Origin: Cymbidium sinense
Lineage: Eukaryota > Streptophyta > Magnoliopsida > Asparagales > Orchidaceae
Assembly: GCA_021442155.1 (NCBI GenBank)
Contig: CM038214.1
Location: 25,011,808 to 25,075,807, forward strand
Length of the DNA stretch: 64,000 bases
Direction: 5' to 3'
A model generated the notes under the pieces. The model had not been told where the DNA came from and made no database searches. It was given only the letters and a program-made list of their open reading frames with translations. A program made the position numbers and the translations under genes. Shown in pieces: positions 34,586 through 48,091 of this stretch. Position 1 is the stretch's first letter; each line of letters starts with the position of its first letter.

Positions 34586-35012
34586 AGAGAACAAATTTAG
34601 ATTCAACATTTCTTTTTTTTAATTTCATCAACAAAGTAACACACCAAGTTTTCTAAGACACAAGTGACGACATAGATAAAAAAGGAGAACGCATAGCGCA
34701 AATCCAAAACTATAGAAACTAGAGCCCTCTCTACTATAAAGACACAGTTCCATAAGTAGCAGATCAGATTGGTCATTTTTCAATTTCTCCAGTTCCCATC
34801 AGAACCACCCCGGCCTCTTGAGTAGCAGGATCCAACATCATATCCCCAATATTTTCCTCTATCACCACCATGGCTATAACCTCATGCTCCTCACTTCCAT
34901 AACCTGCTTTAGACCACCACCTCCATATAAGCACCTCCACCTTTGCCTCCTTCAATCTAGGCGAGCTTAGTTGACGGTGAAGTTCCTACAGTCAAGGTTC
35001 TGCCCATTCTTA
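34586..35012 (-). pseudogene. GRP gene 3' fragment, copy 8
   Basis: About 427 bp. In sense it starts at the shared junction (AAGAATGGGCAGAACCTTGA). The C-terminus is readable as GYDVGSCYSRGRGGSDGNWR followed by Asn and a stop near 34770, the expected GRP end. The 3' UTR runs to about 34586. Starts about 1.89 kb after copy 7. The coding part upstream is frameshifted, so the 60-codon open frame at 34955-34773 is an out-of-frame reading of the same sequence. Confidence 0.9.
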
Positions 35013-36525
35013 AGGTTTAGGTTTATTATATTTTAGGGTTTAGGTTTATCTTTTAATTTATTTAGTTACTTTAGGTTTAAGTTTTGACTTTGGGGTTTAG
35101 AGTTTAAGGTTTAGGGTTTAGGATTTATTATTTAGGGTTTTAGGGTTTAGGGTTTAGGGTTAGGGTTTTGAATTTAGGGTTTAGGGTTTTTTAGGGTTTA
35201 GGGTTGTAGGTTTTGGTTTTAGGGTTTAGGGTTTAGTGTTTAGGATTTAGGGTTTATGGTTAAAAAAAATTTAACTAAATTGGTAGGTTTAGGTTTATTT
35301 AATATATTTAGCTTGCTTTATTCTTTATTTTATTTAGGTTTAATTTTTATTTTTATTTAGTTTATTTTTTATATAAGTTTAGGTTTTTTATTTTAGTTTA
35401 TTTTTTAAGTTTAGGTTTAGGTTTACTTTTTAGTTGAGTTTTATTTTATTTTATCTTTTAGGTTTAGGTTTTCTTTTTTATTTTTAGGTTTAGGTTTAGG
35501 ATTTTATTTTATTCTTTAGTTTAGGTTTTATTATTTTATTTTAGGTTTATTTTGTTTCTTTTATGTTTTAGTTTAGGTTTAGGATTAGTTTTAATTTATT
35601 TTATTTTATTTATTTTAGGCTTAGGTTTAGGTTTAGTTTATTTTATGTTTAGGTTCAGGTTTTAATTATTAGAGTTTAGTTAATTTTAGTTTAGGTATAG
35701 GTCTATTTTATTTTGATTATTTTATTTTTATTTTAGGTTTAGGTTTTGTTTTAGTTTATGGTTTAGGTTTTGTTTTTTATTTATTTTAGGTTTTATTTTT
35801 AGGTTTATTTTTTAGGTATAGGTTTTTATTTAGTTTTTCTTTTCTTTTATTTTAAGTTTATTTTATTTTTCTTTTACATTTATTTTTATTTTATTTAGTT
35901 TTTTTTTTATTTTGAGGTTTAATTTAATTTTATTTATATAGTTTAAATTTTTATTTATTTTAGTTTAGTTTATATTTTTAGGTTTAGGTTTAAGTTTTAG
36001 TTTAGGTTTTCATTTTATTTTATTTTATTTTATTTTATTTTATTTAGGTTTAGGTTTTTTTATTTATTTTATTTTTAGGTTTTATTAAGTTTAGGTTTAG
36101 GTTTCTAGGTTTTTAGGGTTTAGAGTTTAGGGCATATGGCTTAGGGTTTAGGGTTTAGGGTGTAGGGTTTTAGGATTTCAGGTTCTAGGGTTTAGGGTTT
36201 AGGGTTTAGGGTTAGGGTTTAGGGTTTAGTGTGTAGGTTTCAGGGTTTAGGGTTCTTAGGGTTTAAGGCTTAGGGTTTTGGGTTTGGTTAGGTTTAGATT
36301 AGGGTTTAGATTTAGGGTTGGGGTTTTAGGTTTAGGGTTAGGGTTAGTTTAGGGTTTAAGGTTTAGGTTTAGGGTTTAGGGTTTAGGGTTTAGAGTTAGT
36401 TTAGGGTTTAACATTTAAGGTTTAGGGTTTAGGGTTTTTTATGGTTTAATGTTTAGGGTTAATTTTAGGGTTTAGGGTTTTGGATGTAGTGTTTAGGGCT
36501 TAGGGTTTAACGTTTAAGGTTTTTT
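35013..36525 (+). repeat. Telomere-like and tagged T/A-rich satellite
   Basis: TTTAGGG words to about 35265, tag TTAACTAAATTGGTAGG at about 35271-35287, T/A-rich words to about 36110, then TTTAGGG words. No gene seen. Confidence 0.87.
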
Positions 36526-38493
36526 AAATTAAGTAAATTAGTAGGTTTAGGTTTATTTAGTTTTTTTAGCTTAGTTTATTTTTTTATTTAGGTTTATTTT
36601 TTCTTTTTTTTAGTTAAGTTTATTTATTTTATTTTAGGTTTTTTATTTTCGTTTATTTATTAGGTTTAGGTTTAGATTTATGTTTAATTTTTAGTTTAGT
36701 TTTAATTTTTTTTATTTTTTAGGTGTAGGTTTATTTTTTTTTAGTTTTAGGTTTTGGATTTTATTTTATTTTCTTAGGTTTAGGTTTTAGGTTTATTTTT
36801 AGGTTTTATTTTTTAGTTTAGGTTTAGGTTTATTTCTAGTTTCTTTTATTTTATTTATTTTAGGGTTTAGGGTTAGTTTATTTTAGGTTTTGGTTTTGGT
36901 TTTGGTTTTATTTGTTTTAGTTTAGTTTAATTTAGTTTAGGTTTAAGTTTATTTTATTTTATTTATTTTATTTTTATATTAGGTTTAAGTTTAGTTTTAT
37001 TAATTTAGGGTTTAAGTTTTATTTTTCATTTAATTTTAGGTTTATTTTTTTGGTTTAGGTTTTTATTTAGTTTTATTTTATTTTATTTTATTTTTTGGTT
37101 TATTTGGTTTTTATTTTATGTTTAGTTTTTATTTTATTTAGGTTTTTTAATCATAGATTCATTTTATGTTTAAGTTTTGTTAAGGTTTTTATTTATTTTA
37201 TTTTAGTTTTTTTATTAATTAATTTTTTTTAGGTTTAGGTTTAGTTATAGTTTAGGTTTTTATTTTTTTATTTTATATTTTTTTAAGTTGTAGGTTTTAT
37301 ATATATTTTATATTTTTAGGTTTTATTTAATTTTAGTTTAGGTTTTTAGGTTATTAGGGTTTTAGGGTTTAGGGTTTAGGGTGTTAAGGTTTATGGTTTA
37401 GGGTTAGGGATTAGGGTTTAGTGTTTAGGCTTTAGGGTTTTTAGGGATTAGGATTTATGGTTTAGGGTTAGTATTTTTTTTTTAAATTAAGTAAACTTGT
37501 AGGTTTAGGTTTATTTAATTTATTTAGTTATTCTATTCTTAATTTATATTTATGTTTATTTTTAATTTTTATTTAGTTTAGTTTATTTATTTTAGTTTAT
37601 AATTTAGGTTTAGGTTTATGTTTTATTTTTTATTTTTTAGCTTTAGGTTTATGTTTAGGTTTAGGTTCTTATTTTATTTTTTTAGGTTTAAATTTTAGAT
37701 TTTTATTTTAGGTTTATTTTTAGTTTATTTTATTTTATTTATTTTAGGTTTAGATTTAGGTTTAGGTTTTATTTATTTTAGTTTAGGTTTAGGTTTATTT
37801 CATTTTTAATTTAGGTTTAGGTTTTTTTTTTTTAATTTAGGGTTTAGGTTTTATTTTTTATTTATTTTTTGTTATATTTTTTAGTTTTATGAATTCATTT
37901 AATTTTCATTTTATTTTATTTTAGGTTTATTTTAGCTTTTATTTATTTTAGTTTAGGTTTAGGTTTATTTTATTTTATTTACTTTAGGTTTATGTTTTTA
38001 TTTTCTAGTTTAGGGTACAAGTTTTACATTTTATTTATTTTTAGGTATATTTTTTAGGCTTGGGTTTTTATTTAGTTTTTATTTAATTTTATTTTAGATT
38101 TATTTTATTTTTATTTTATGTTTAGGTTTCATTTTATTTAGGCTTTTTATTTTTAGGTTTATTTTATTTGTTAATTTAGTTTAGGTTTTTATTTATTTTA
38201 TTTTAGTTTAATTTTTATTTTTTATTTTCAGTTTAGGTTTTAGTTTAGGCTTTTATTTTATTTTATTTTTTTATTTATGTTTAGGTTTTTTTATTTATTT
38301 TATTTTTAAGTTTTATTTAGTTTAGGTTTAGGTTTTTAGGTTTTCAGGATTTAAGGTTTAGGGTTTAGGATTTTTTAGGGTTTAGGGTTAGTTTTAGGGT
38401 TTAGGGTTTAGGATTTAATGTTTATGATTTAGGGTTTAGCGTTTAGGTTTTCTAAAAAATTAAGTAAACTGGTAGGTTTAAGTTAATTTTTTT
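36526..38493 (+). repeat. Tagged T/A-rich satellite monomers
   Basis: Tags at about 36529-36545, 37487-37503 and 38460-38476, about 960-970 bp apart: the most regular monomer spacing in the window. Each monomer ends in a short TTTAGGG block. The third monomer is cut off after about 20 bp by GRP copy 9. No gene seen. Confidence 0.88.
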
Positions 38494-38861
38494 TTAGATA
38501 AAAAATGAGCATGCATAAAGAAAATCAAAAACCCTAGATAACTAGATCGTCTCTACTATAAAGACATAATTCCATAAGTAGTTGATCGAATTGGTCGTTC
38601 TTTAGTTTCTCTAGTTCCCATTAGAACCACCCTAACCTGTCGAGTAGCAGGATCCACCATCATGTCCTGGATCTCTCCCTCTGCACAACCACGGTTGTAA
38701 CCTTTGCCACTCCTCTGACCACCATAACCACCACTACTCTAACCAAAGCCTCCAAATCCACCAACACTACACCACCACCCTTGCGATAATGGCGCATCCG
38801 TTGCCTCCGGATCTAAGCGAGCCTAGTTGATGATGATGTTCCCATCGAGTTACCATTCTTA
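38494..38861 (-). pseudogene. GRP gene 3' fragment, copy 9 (3'-truncated)
   Basis: Sense layout from the shared junction at about 38861 (AAGAATGG) through a Gly-rich coding relic (GGTGGTTATGGTGG near 38730) to a partial 3' UTR. The UTR stops at the stretch complementary to AGATAAAAAATGAGCATGC (about 38497) and abuts a satellite tag (38460-38476), so the last 90 bp or so are missing. The terminal Trp codon is a stop here. Confidence 0.85.
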
Positions 38862-41800
38862 GGGTTTAGGTTTACTTTTTTTTAAATTAGTTTGCTTAGG
38901 TTTAGGTTTAGGGCTTGGGTTTAGGGTTTAGGGTTTAGGGTTAGTATTTAGGGTTTATGGTTTTAGGATTTAGAGTTCAGGGATTAGGATTTTTTAAGAT
39001 TTAAGGTTTAGGGTTTAGGGTTTAGGGTTTAGTGTTTAGGGTTTAGGATTTAGGGCTTATGCTTTATTTAAAATTAAGTAAATTGGTAGGTTTAGGTTTA
39101 TTTATTTTATTTAATTTATTTAGTTTAGTTTCATTTATTTTACTTTATTTTATTTTATTTATTTTAATTTAGGTTTATTTCTTATTTTTATTTAGTTTAG
39201 TATATTTATTTGAGGTTTATTTATTTTAGTTTAGGATTTTTATTTTAGTTTATTTTATTATGTTTAGGTTTAGGTTTAGGTTTATCTTTTATTTTGGTTT
39301 TATTTTTGTTTTATTTTTTAGTTTTAGGTTTTATTTTTTATTTTTAGGTTTAGGTTTAAGATTTTATTTTATTTTTTTAGGTTTAGGTTTTAGGTTTTTA
39401 TTTTAGGTTTATTTTTAGGTTTTATTTTTAAATTTAGCTTTAGGTTTATTTTTAGTTTATTTTATTTTATTTAGTTTAGCTTTAGGTTTAGGTTTAGTTT
39501 ATTTTAGGTTTAGGTTTAGGTTTTATTTGTTTTAGTTTAGGTTTAGGTTTACTTTATTTTTATTTTAGGTTTAGGTTTTTTTTTATATTAGGGTGTAGGT
39601 TTTATCTTTTTTATTTATTTTTAGGTTTTTTTATGTTTAGGTTTTTTTAGTTTTTATTTGATTTTATTTTAGGTTTATTTTATTTTTATTTTATGTTTAG
39701 TTTTTATATTATTTAGGTTTTTTATCTTTTAATTTGGTTTAGATTTTTATTTATTTTATTTTAGTTTATTTTTTTTTTTTTAGGTGTAGATTTAGGTTTA
39801 GATTTAGCTTTTAGTTTATGTTTTTTTTTTACTTTGGTTTAGGTTTATTTATTTCTTTTATTTATAGGTTTTACTTAGTTTAGGTTTAATTTTTAGGTAT
39901 TCAGGGTTTAGGGTTTAAGGTTTAGGGTTTAGGGTTAGTTTAGCATTTAGGGTCTAGGGTTTCGTGATTAGGGTTTAGGGTTGCAAGTTTTAGGGTTAGG
40001 GTTTAGGGTTTATGATTTAGGGTTTAGGGTTGGGGTTTGGGGTTTAGGGTTTGGGGTTTAGGGTTTAGAGTTTTAGGGTTTAGGTTTATTATAGGGTTAG
40101 GGTTTGATTTAGGGTTAGGGTTTTATTATTTTATTTTATTTTATTTATTATTTTTTTTTTATTTAGGTTTAAGTTTATTGTTTAGTGTTTAGGGTTATAG
40201 GTTTAGGGTTTAGGGTTTAGGATTTAGGGCTTAGGGTTTAGGGTTTAGGGTTTTTTTTAGATTACGAAAACTAATTCTTTTAAGTTTATTTAGTTTAATT
40301 TTTATTTATTTTAGTTTATTTTATTTTTTATTTTAATATAAGTTTATATTTTTATTCAATTTCTTTTATTTATTTTAGTATTATTTTATATAGTTTACAT
40401 TTTTTATTTTAGTTTATCTTTTAGGTTTAGGTTTAGGTTTATTTTTATTTTTTAGTTTAGTTTTACATTTATATTATTTTTTAAGTTCAGGTTTTATTTT
40501 TTATTTTTAGGTTTAGGTTTAGGTTTTTATTTTATTTTTTTAGGTTTAGGTTTTAGGTTTTTATTTTAGGCTTAATTTTAGGTTTATGTTTATTTTTAGC
40601 TTATTTTATTTTATTTAGTTAAGGTTTAGGTTTAGTTTAATTTAGGTTTATGTTAAGGTTTTATTTATTTTAGTTTACTTTATCTTAGTTTAGGTTTAGG
40701 TTTATTTTATTTTATTTATTTTAGGTTTAGGTTTTCTTTTTAGTTTATGGTTTAGGTTTTATTTTATTTATTTTTTAGGTTTATTTTATTTTTATCTTAT
40801 GTTTAGTTTTTATTTTATTTAGGTTTTTAAATTTTAGGTTTATTTTATTTTTTTAGTTTAGTTTAGTTTTTTTATTTATTTTATTTTAGTTTAGTTTTAT
40901 TTTTTAATTTATTTTAATTTTAGCTTTAGAATTAGGTTTATGTTCAAGTTTAAGTTTAGGTTTTAGTTGAGGTTTTTATTTTATTTTATTTAGGTTTAGA
41001 TTTTGTTTTAAATTTATTTTTAGGTTTTATTTAGTTTAGGTTTAGGTTTTTAGGATTTTAGGGTTTAGGGTTTTGGGTTTTGGGTTTTCAGTTTTGGGTT
41101 TTGGGTTTAGGGTTATGGGTTTTAGGGTTTAGAATTTAGGGTTAAGGGTTTATGGTTTAGAATTTAGGGTTTAAAGTTTTAGGGATTAGGGTTGTAGGTT
41201 AAGGGTTTAGGGTTTATGGCTTAGGATTTAAGGTTTGTGTTTGTTTTTATTTATTATTTATTTTTTATTTATTTAGGGTTTAGGGTATAGGGTTAGTTTT
41301 AGGGTTTTGGGTTTTGGGTTTGCGGTTGTAGGTTTAGGGATCATTTTAGGGTTAGGGTTTTTCATATTTTTTATTTTCTTTAAGTTAAAGCGGTTTAGGT
41401 TTATTTAGTTTACTTTTATTTATTTTAGTTAATTTTATTTTTATTTTTATTTTCTTAAGTTCATTTAATCTAGGTTTATTTATGTTAGTTTAGGTTTTAT
41501 ATTTTATTTTATTTTTTAGGTTTAGGTTTAGATTTATGTTTATTTTTTACGTTAGTTTTATTTTTATTTTATTATTTAGGTTTTAGTTCTATATTTTATT
41601 TTTAGGTTTAGGTTTTAGGTTTTTATTTTAGGTTTATTTTTAGATTTTATTTTTTAGTTTAGGTTTAGGTTTATTTTATTTCTATTTTAAGTTTAGGGTT
41701 TTTTTTTAGTTTAGGGTTTAGGTTTTATTTTTTTATTTATTTTTTAATTTTCTTATTTAGGTTTAAGGTTTTATTTAATTTTAATTTTATTTTACTTTAG

Positions 41801-42954
41801 CTTTATTTCATTTTATTCTAGGTTTAGTTTTTATTTTATTTAAGTTTTAATTTTTTTAGTTTAGTTTAGGTTTATATTTATTTTATTATAGTTTTGTTTT
41901 TATTTTTTTATTTTCTTTTCTTTTGGTTTAGGTTTAGGTTTAGGTTGTAGTTTATGTTGTTATTTTAATTTATTTATTTTTTTAATTTAGGTTTGGGTTT
42001 TTTATTTTTTATTTTTAGGTTTTATTTAGTTTAGGTTTTAGGTTTTTATTTTAGGTTTATTTTTCAGTTTTAATTTTTAATTTATGTTTAGATATATTTT
42101 TAGTTTATTTTATTTTATTCAGTTTAGGGTTTAGGTTTAGTTTATTTTAGGTTTAGGTTTAGGTTTTATTTATTTTAGTTTAATTTATTTTAGTTTAAGT
42201 TTAGGTTTATTTTATTTTATTTATTTTATTCTTATTTTAGTTTTAAGTTTTTTTTTAGTTTAGGGTTTTGGTTTTATTTTTTATTTATTTTTAGGTTTAT
42301 GATTTTATTTAGTTTTTATTTTATTTAAGTTTTTTATTCTTAGGTCTTTTTTTGTTTAGTTTAGGTTTTTATTTATTTTATTTTAATTTATTTTTATTAG
42401 TTTATTTTATTTTATTTTAATGTTTAGTTTATTTATTAATTTTATTTTAAAGTTTTAATTAGTTTATGTTTAGGTTTTTAGGTTTTTAGGGTTTAGGGTT
42501 TAGGGTTTAGGATTTTAGGGTTTAGGGTTTTAAGGTTTAGGGTTTAGTGTTTAGGCTTTAGGGTTTAGGGTTTTTAGGGTTTACTATTTTGGGTTTAGGG
42601 TTTTGAGTTTGGGGTTTAGGGTTTAGGGTTTAGGGGTTGTAGGTTTTATGGTTTGGGGTTTAGTGTTTATGGTTTAGGGTTGAGGGTTTAGGGTTTTAGG
42701 GTTTAGGGTTTAAGATTTTAGGGTTTAGGTTTGTAAGTTAAGGGTTTAGGGTTAGTTTTAGGGTTTAGGGTTTAGGGTTAGGGTTTTTTTATTTTTAATT
42801 TATTTTTTATTTAGGGTTTAGGGTTAGTTTAGGGTTTAGGGTTTAGAGTTGTAAGTTTACCATTGTAGGTTTAGGATTTAAGATTTATGATTAGTTTTAG
42901 GGTTTATGGTTTAGGATTTAGGGTTTAGGGTTTAGGGTTTAGGGGTTTTTTTAA
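38862..42954 (+). repeat. Satellite domain: tagged T/A-rich monomers with TTTAGGG blocks
   Basis: Tags at about 39073-39090 (TTAAGTAAATTGGTAGG), an eroded form near 40265-40285 and another near 41388. TTTAGGG-rich parts lie at about 38890-39060, 39900-40130, 40180-40255, 41045-41240, 42480-42780 and 42820-42950. Internal T/A word order is the same in each monomer. TTTTGGG words appear at 41070-41110. No gene seen. Confidence 0.88.
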
Positions 42955-45900
42955 TTAAAAAAATTGGTAGGTTTAGGTTTATTTAGTTTATTTAATTTAT
43001 TATTTATTTAGATTTATTTTTTATTTTTACTTAGTTTAGTTTATTTATTTTAGGTTAATTTATTTTAGTTTAGCTTTTTTTAATTTAGTTTATTTTTTTG
43101 GTTTATTTTTAGGTTTATGTTTATTTTTTAATTTAGTTTTACTTTTATTTTATTTTTTAGGTTTAGATTTCTTTTTTTATTTTTAGGTTTAGGTTTAGCT
43201 TTTCATTTTATTTTTTAGGTTTAGGTTTTAGGTTTTTATTTTTGGTTTATTTTTAGGTTTTATTTATTAGTTTAGGTTTAGGTTTATTTTTAGTTTATTT
43301 TATTTTACTTAGTTTAGGGTTTAGGTATAGTTTATTTTAGGTTTAAGTTTAGGTTTTATTTATTTTAGTTTAGATTTAGGTTTATTTTATTTTGTTTATT
43401 TTAGGTTTAGGTTTTTAGTTATTTTTTATTTGATTTTATTTTAGGTTAATTTTATTTTTATTTTACATTTACTTATTTTTTTATTTAAAATTTTTTAGGT
43501 TTATTTTATTTCTTAGCTTAGTTTAGGTTTTATTTATTTTATTTTTTATATTATTTTAATTTTAGGTTTTGGTTTAGATTTAGGTTTAAGTTTAAGGTTT
43601 AGTTTAAGTTTTTATTTTATTTTATTTTATTATTCATTTAGGTTTAGTTTTTTTTTATTTATTTTATTCTTAGGTTTTGTTTAGTTTAAGTTTAGTTTTT
43701 TTAGGTTTTTCAGGTTTGGAGTTTAGGGTTTAGGATTTAAATTTAGGGTTACAGGTTTTAGGGTTTGGGGTTTAGGGTTTAGTGTTTAGCATTTTGGGTT
43801 CAGGGTTTTGGGTTTTAGGGTTTAGGGTTTAGTGTTTTTTTATTTTTTAATTTTTTTATGTTTTTTTTTTTTATTTTTTATTTTTTATTTTTTTTTTTTT
43901 TTTCTTTTTTGGTTTAGGGTTTAGTGTTTAGTGTTGTAGGTTTAGGGTTTAGGGTTTAGGATTTAGGGTTAGTTTTAGGGTTAAGGGTTAGGGTTTTTTT
44001 TTTATGTTAAGTAAACTAGTAGGTTTAGATTTAATTAGTTTATCTTTTATTTATTTTAGTATATTTTTTTTTATTTTTTATTTATGTTTATTTTTATTTT
44101 TATTTTTATTTAGTTTTTATTTTATTTAATTTTATGTTTATTTTACTTTATTTTAGGTTTAGTTTTTATTTTATTTAGGTTTTGTATTTGTTAGTTTAGT
44201 TTTGGTTTTTATTTATTTTATTTTAGTTTAGTTTTTTAGTTTTTATTTTATTTTCTGTTTAAGTTTAGGTTTAGGTTTATGTATTTATTTTATTTTATCT
44301 TTTATTTTATTTTGGTTTAGATTTTTTTATTTATTTTCTTTTTAAGTTTTATTTAATTTAGGTTTATGTTTTTAGCTTTTTAGCATTTAGGGTTTAGGAT
44401 TAGGGTTTAGGGTTTAGGGTTTAGGGTATAGGGTTTAGGGTTTAAGGTTTAGGGTTAGCTTAGGCATTATGGTTAGTTTAGCATTTAGGGTTTAGGGTTG
44501 TAGGTTTAGGGTTATATGTTTAGGATTCAGTGTTAGGGTTAGTTTTATGGTTGAGGGTTTTTAGGGTTTTATGGTTCAGGGTTTAGTGTTTAAGGTTTAG
44601 GGTTTAGGGTTTATGGTTTAGGGTTTTAGGGTTTAGGGTTTAGGGTTTAGGTTTATTTATAGTTTATAGTTTAGTTTCTTTTCATTTTTGGATTTTGGGT
44701 TTGGGTTTTTTTGTGTTTTAGGGTTTGGCTTTATGGTTTAGGGTTTAGGTTTATAGTTTAGTTTAGGGTTAAGGTTTTTTTAATTTAAAGTTAGGGTTTT
44801 AGGGTTTAAGGCTTATTTTAGTTTAGGGTTCAAGTTTAGTTTAGGTTTATTTTTAAAATATAAGTAATGGTAGGTTTTGGTTTTTTTTAATTTTAGGGTT
44901 TAGGTTTAGGTTAGGGTTTAATTTTAAATTAAGTAAACAAAAGGTTTAGGTTTATTTAGTTTATTTTTTATTTATTTTAGTTTTATTTTAATTTTTATTT
45001 TGGTTTATTTTTTATTTTTATTTAGTTTAGTTTATTTGTTTTAGTTTATTTTTTAGGTTTAGATTTAGGTTTATCCTTTTTTTTAGTTTAGTTTTATTTT
45101 TATTTTATTTTTTAGGTTTAGGTTTTTTTTTTAGGTTTAGGTTTAGGTTTCTATTTTCCTTTTTTAGGTTTAGGTTTTAGAATTTTATTTTAGGTTTATT
45201 TTCAGGTTTTAGTTTTTTAGTTTAAGTTTAGGTTTTTTTAGTTTATTTTATGGTATTTAGGGTTTAGGTTTAGGTTTAGGTTTAAGGTTTAGTTTATTTT
45301 AGGCTTATGTTTAGGTTTTATTTATTTTAGTTTATATTATTTTAAGGTTTTACTTATTTTATTTTATTTTATTTCATTTAGCATAGGTTTAGTTTATTTT
45401 AGGTTTTGGTTCCAGTTTTATTTATTTTAGTTTAGTTTATTATAGTTTAATTTAGGTTTTTTTTATTTTGTTTAATTTAATTAATTATCTTTTTTAAAAT
45501 TAAGTAAACAAGTATGCTTACATTTATTTAGTTTATTTTTATTTATTTTAGTTTATTTTATTTTTTATTTTTATTTAGTTTTTTTTTTAGGTTTAGGTTT
45601 ATTTTTTAGTTCAGTTTTATTTTTATTTTTTTGGTTTAGATTTTTATTTTTATTTTTAGGTTTAGGTTTAGATTTTTATTTTATTTTTTTAGGTTTAGGT
45701 TTGAGGTTTCTATTTTAGGTTACTTTTTAAGTTTTATTTTTTAGTTTAGGTTTAGGTTTATTTTTAGTTTATTTTATTTTATTTAGTTTAGGTTAAGGTT
45801 TTGGTTTAGTTATTTTTAGGTTTAGGTTTAGGTTTTGTTTATTTAAGTTTAGTTTATTTTAGTTTAGGTTTATTTTATTTTTTTTATTTTAGGTTTAGGT

Positions 45901-47370
45901 ATTTTTTTAAGTTTAGGGTTTAGGGTTTAGGATTTAGGGTTGTAGATTTTATGGTTTGGTGTTTAGGGTTTAAGGTTTAGGTTTTAAGGTTTAGGGTATT
46001 TAGGGTTTAGGTTTAGGGTTTAGGGTTTAGGGTTTAGGGTTTTAGGATTTAATGTTTAGGGTTTAGTGTTATATGTTTAGGGTTTAGGGTTATGGTTTTT
46101 TTTAATTTTATTTTTATGTTAAGTAAACTAGTAAGTTTAGGTTTATTTAGCTGATTTTTATTGATTTAAGTTTATTTTTTATTTTTATTTAGGTTTATTT
46201 TTTATTTTTATTTAGTTTAGTTTATTTATTTTAGATTTATTTATTTTAGTTTTGATTTTTATTATAGCTTCTTTTTTAGATTTAGGTTTTGGTTTAGGTT
46301 TATTTTATTTTATTTTATTTTATTTTATTTGTTAGGTTTATTTTTTTTTCTTTTTTAGGTTTAGGTTTATGTTTTTATTATATTTTTTAGGTTTAGGTTT
46401 TAGGTTTTTATTTTAGGTTTATTTTTAGGTTTTACTTTTTAGTTTAGGCTTAGGTTTATTTTTAGGTTATTTTATTTTATTTAGTTTAGGTTTAGGTTTA
46501 GGTTTAGTTTATTTTAGTTTTAGGTTTAGGTTTTATTTATTGTAGTTTAAGTTTAGGTTTATTTTATTTTCTTTATTTTAGGTTTAAGTTTATTTTTAAG
46601 CTTAGGGTTTAGGGTTTATGGTTGTAAGTTTTAGGGTTTGGGGTTTAGGGTTTAGGGTTTAGGTTTTAGGGTTTAGGGTGTAAGGTTTTAAGATTTAGGG
46701 TTTAGGGTTTTGGGTGTAGGGTTTAGGGTTTAGGGTTTTCGAGTTGAGGGTTTAAGGTTTAGTGTTGTAGGTTTACGGTTTATGGTTATATTTAGAGTTT
46801 AGGGTTATTTTTTTAATTTTTTATTTTTTTATGCTAAATAAACTAGTAGTTTAGGTTTATTTAGTTTATTTTTATTTATGTTACTTCATTTTATTCTTTA
46901 TTTTTATTTTCGTTTTTATTTAGGTTTTAATTTTATTTTATTTTGTTTTATTTTAAGTTTATTTTATTTTTATTTTAGGTTTAGTTTCTATTTTATTTTG
47001 GATTTTTAGTTTTTTCTTTAGTTATGGTTTTTATTTATTTTAGTTTAGTTTAGTTTTTATTTTTTATTTATTTTTCTTTTTAGGCTTAGGTTTAGGTTTT
47101 AGTTTATGTTTTATTTTTTATTTTAGTTTAGGTTTTTTATTTATTTTATTTTTAGGTTTTATTTAGTTTAGGTTTAAGTTTTTAGCATTTTAGGGTTTAG
47201 GGTTTAGGGTTGTGGGTTAAGGGTTTAGGGTTAGTTTAGGGTTTAGGGTTTTAAGGTTGAGGCTTTGGGTTTAAGGTTTAAGTTTGCAGGTTTAGGGTTA
47301 TAGGTTTAAGGTTAAGGGTTTAGGGTTAGTTTTAGGGTTTAGGATTTTAGGTTTTTATGGTTTAGGTTTT
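42955..47370 (+). repeat. Satellite domain with three tag variants
   Basis: Tags occur at about 42960, 44005 (ATGTTAAGTAAACTAGTAGG), 44855 (ATAAGTAATGGTAGG), 44930, 45498, 46113 and 46831. The order is ATGTT-type, then AAATAT-type, then plain type about 75 bp later, then another plain type about 570 bp later, repeating as at 56612-61985. A nearly pure T tract lies at about 43856-43915. No gene seen. Confidence 0.86.
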
Positions 47371-47376
47371 TTTTTT

Positions 47377-48091
47377 GGAGAAACCCCATGTAGGGGGTAT
47401 TTTATTGCCACAAAAAGAGGGTTACAAGGTCCTTAAAGGGGATAAACTTTAGAACTAGCTCAAGAGCTAATCATAGTAGATCCTTTCTAAGTACAACCAA
47501 AAGCATAAAGAAGCAATCAAAAGATACAAATAGATTAACATAAAAGCCAAAGGAAGATTAGCCAATGCTCTGGGGAATGTGAGAATGCATGACACTATGG
47601 AGCAAACCCTAGAGGACAAGAGAAAGCATGAAATGTAAAAGAAATTAGAGCATTAAGGTAATACATACATAATCATAACGAAAATAGCATCGAGAATGAT
47701 AGTAAGAATGTGTGATAAATGAGGCTCAGTCACACCAAGTTAGAGGCGGTATGCAAATATGCATCAAACTTGAGAATTACATACAAGAGCTACTACCAAA
47801 TCGAAGGGGTGAAATCATCACGACCATCATAGCCACAAACACATGAAGATAGCGAGTTCTTGAAGGCTTATGGGCTTTATTACCGCAAACCTAAACAAAA
47901 CTATATACAATATAGAGAGGAAATTGCAAAGGAAAGAAGATGGGGTCCCATGCGAAAAGTATCATCAATATAGTCACACATGAGGATACATATGAAATAG
48001 GCCAGATAAAACCATCCACAAGAAAATAGTAGAAGAGGCACTGAAATCTGCAAAAGTCGATGAGCCTATAAGTAACACCATCCCAAACATA

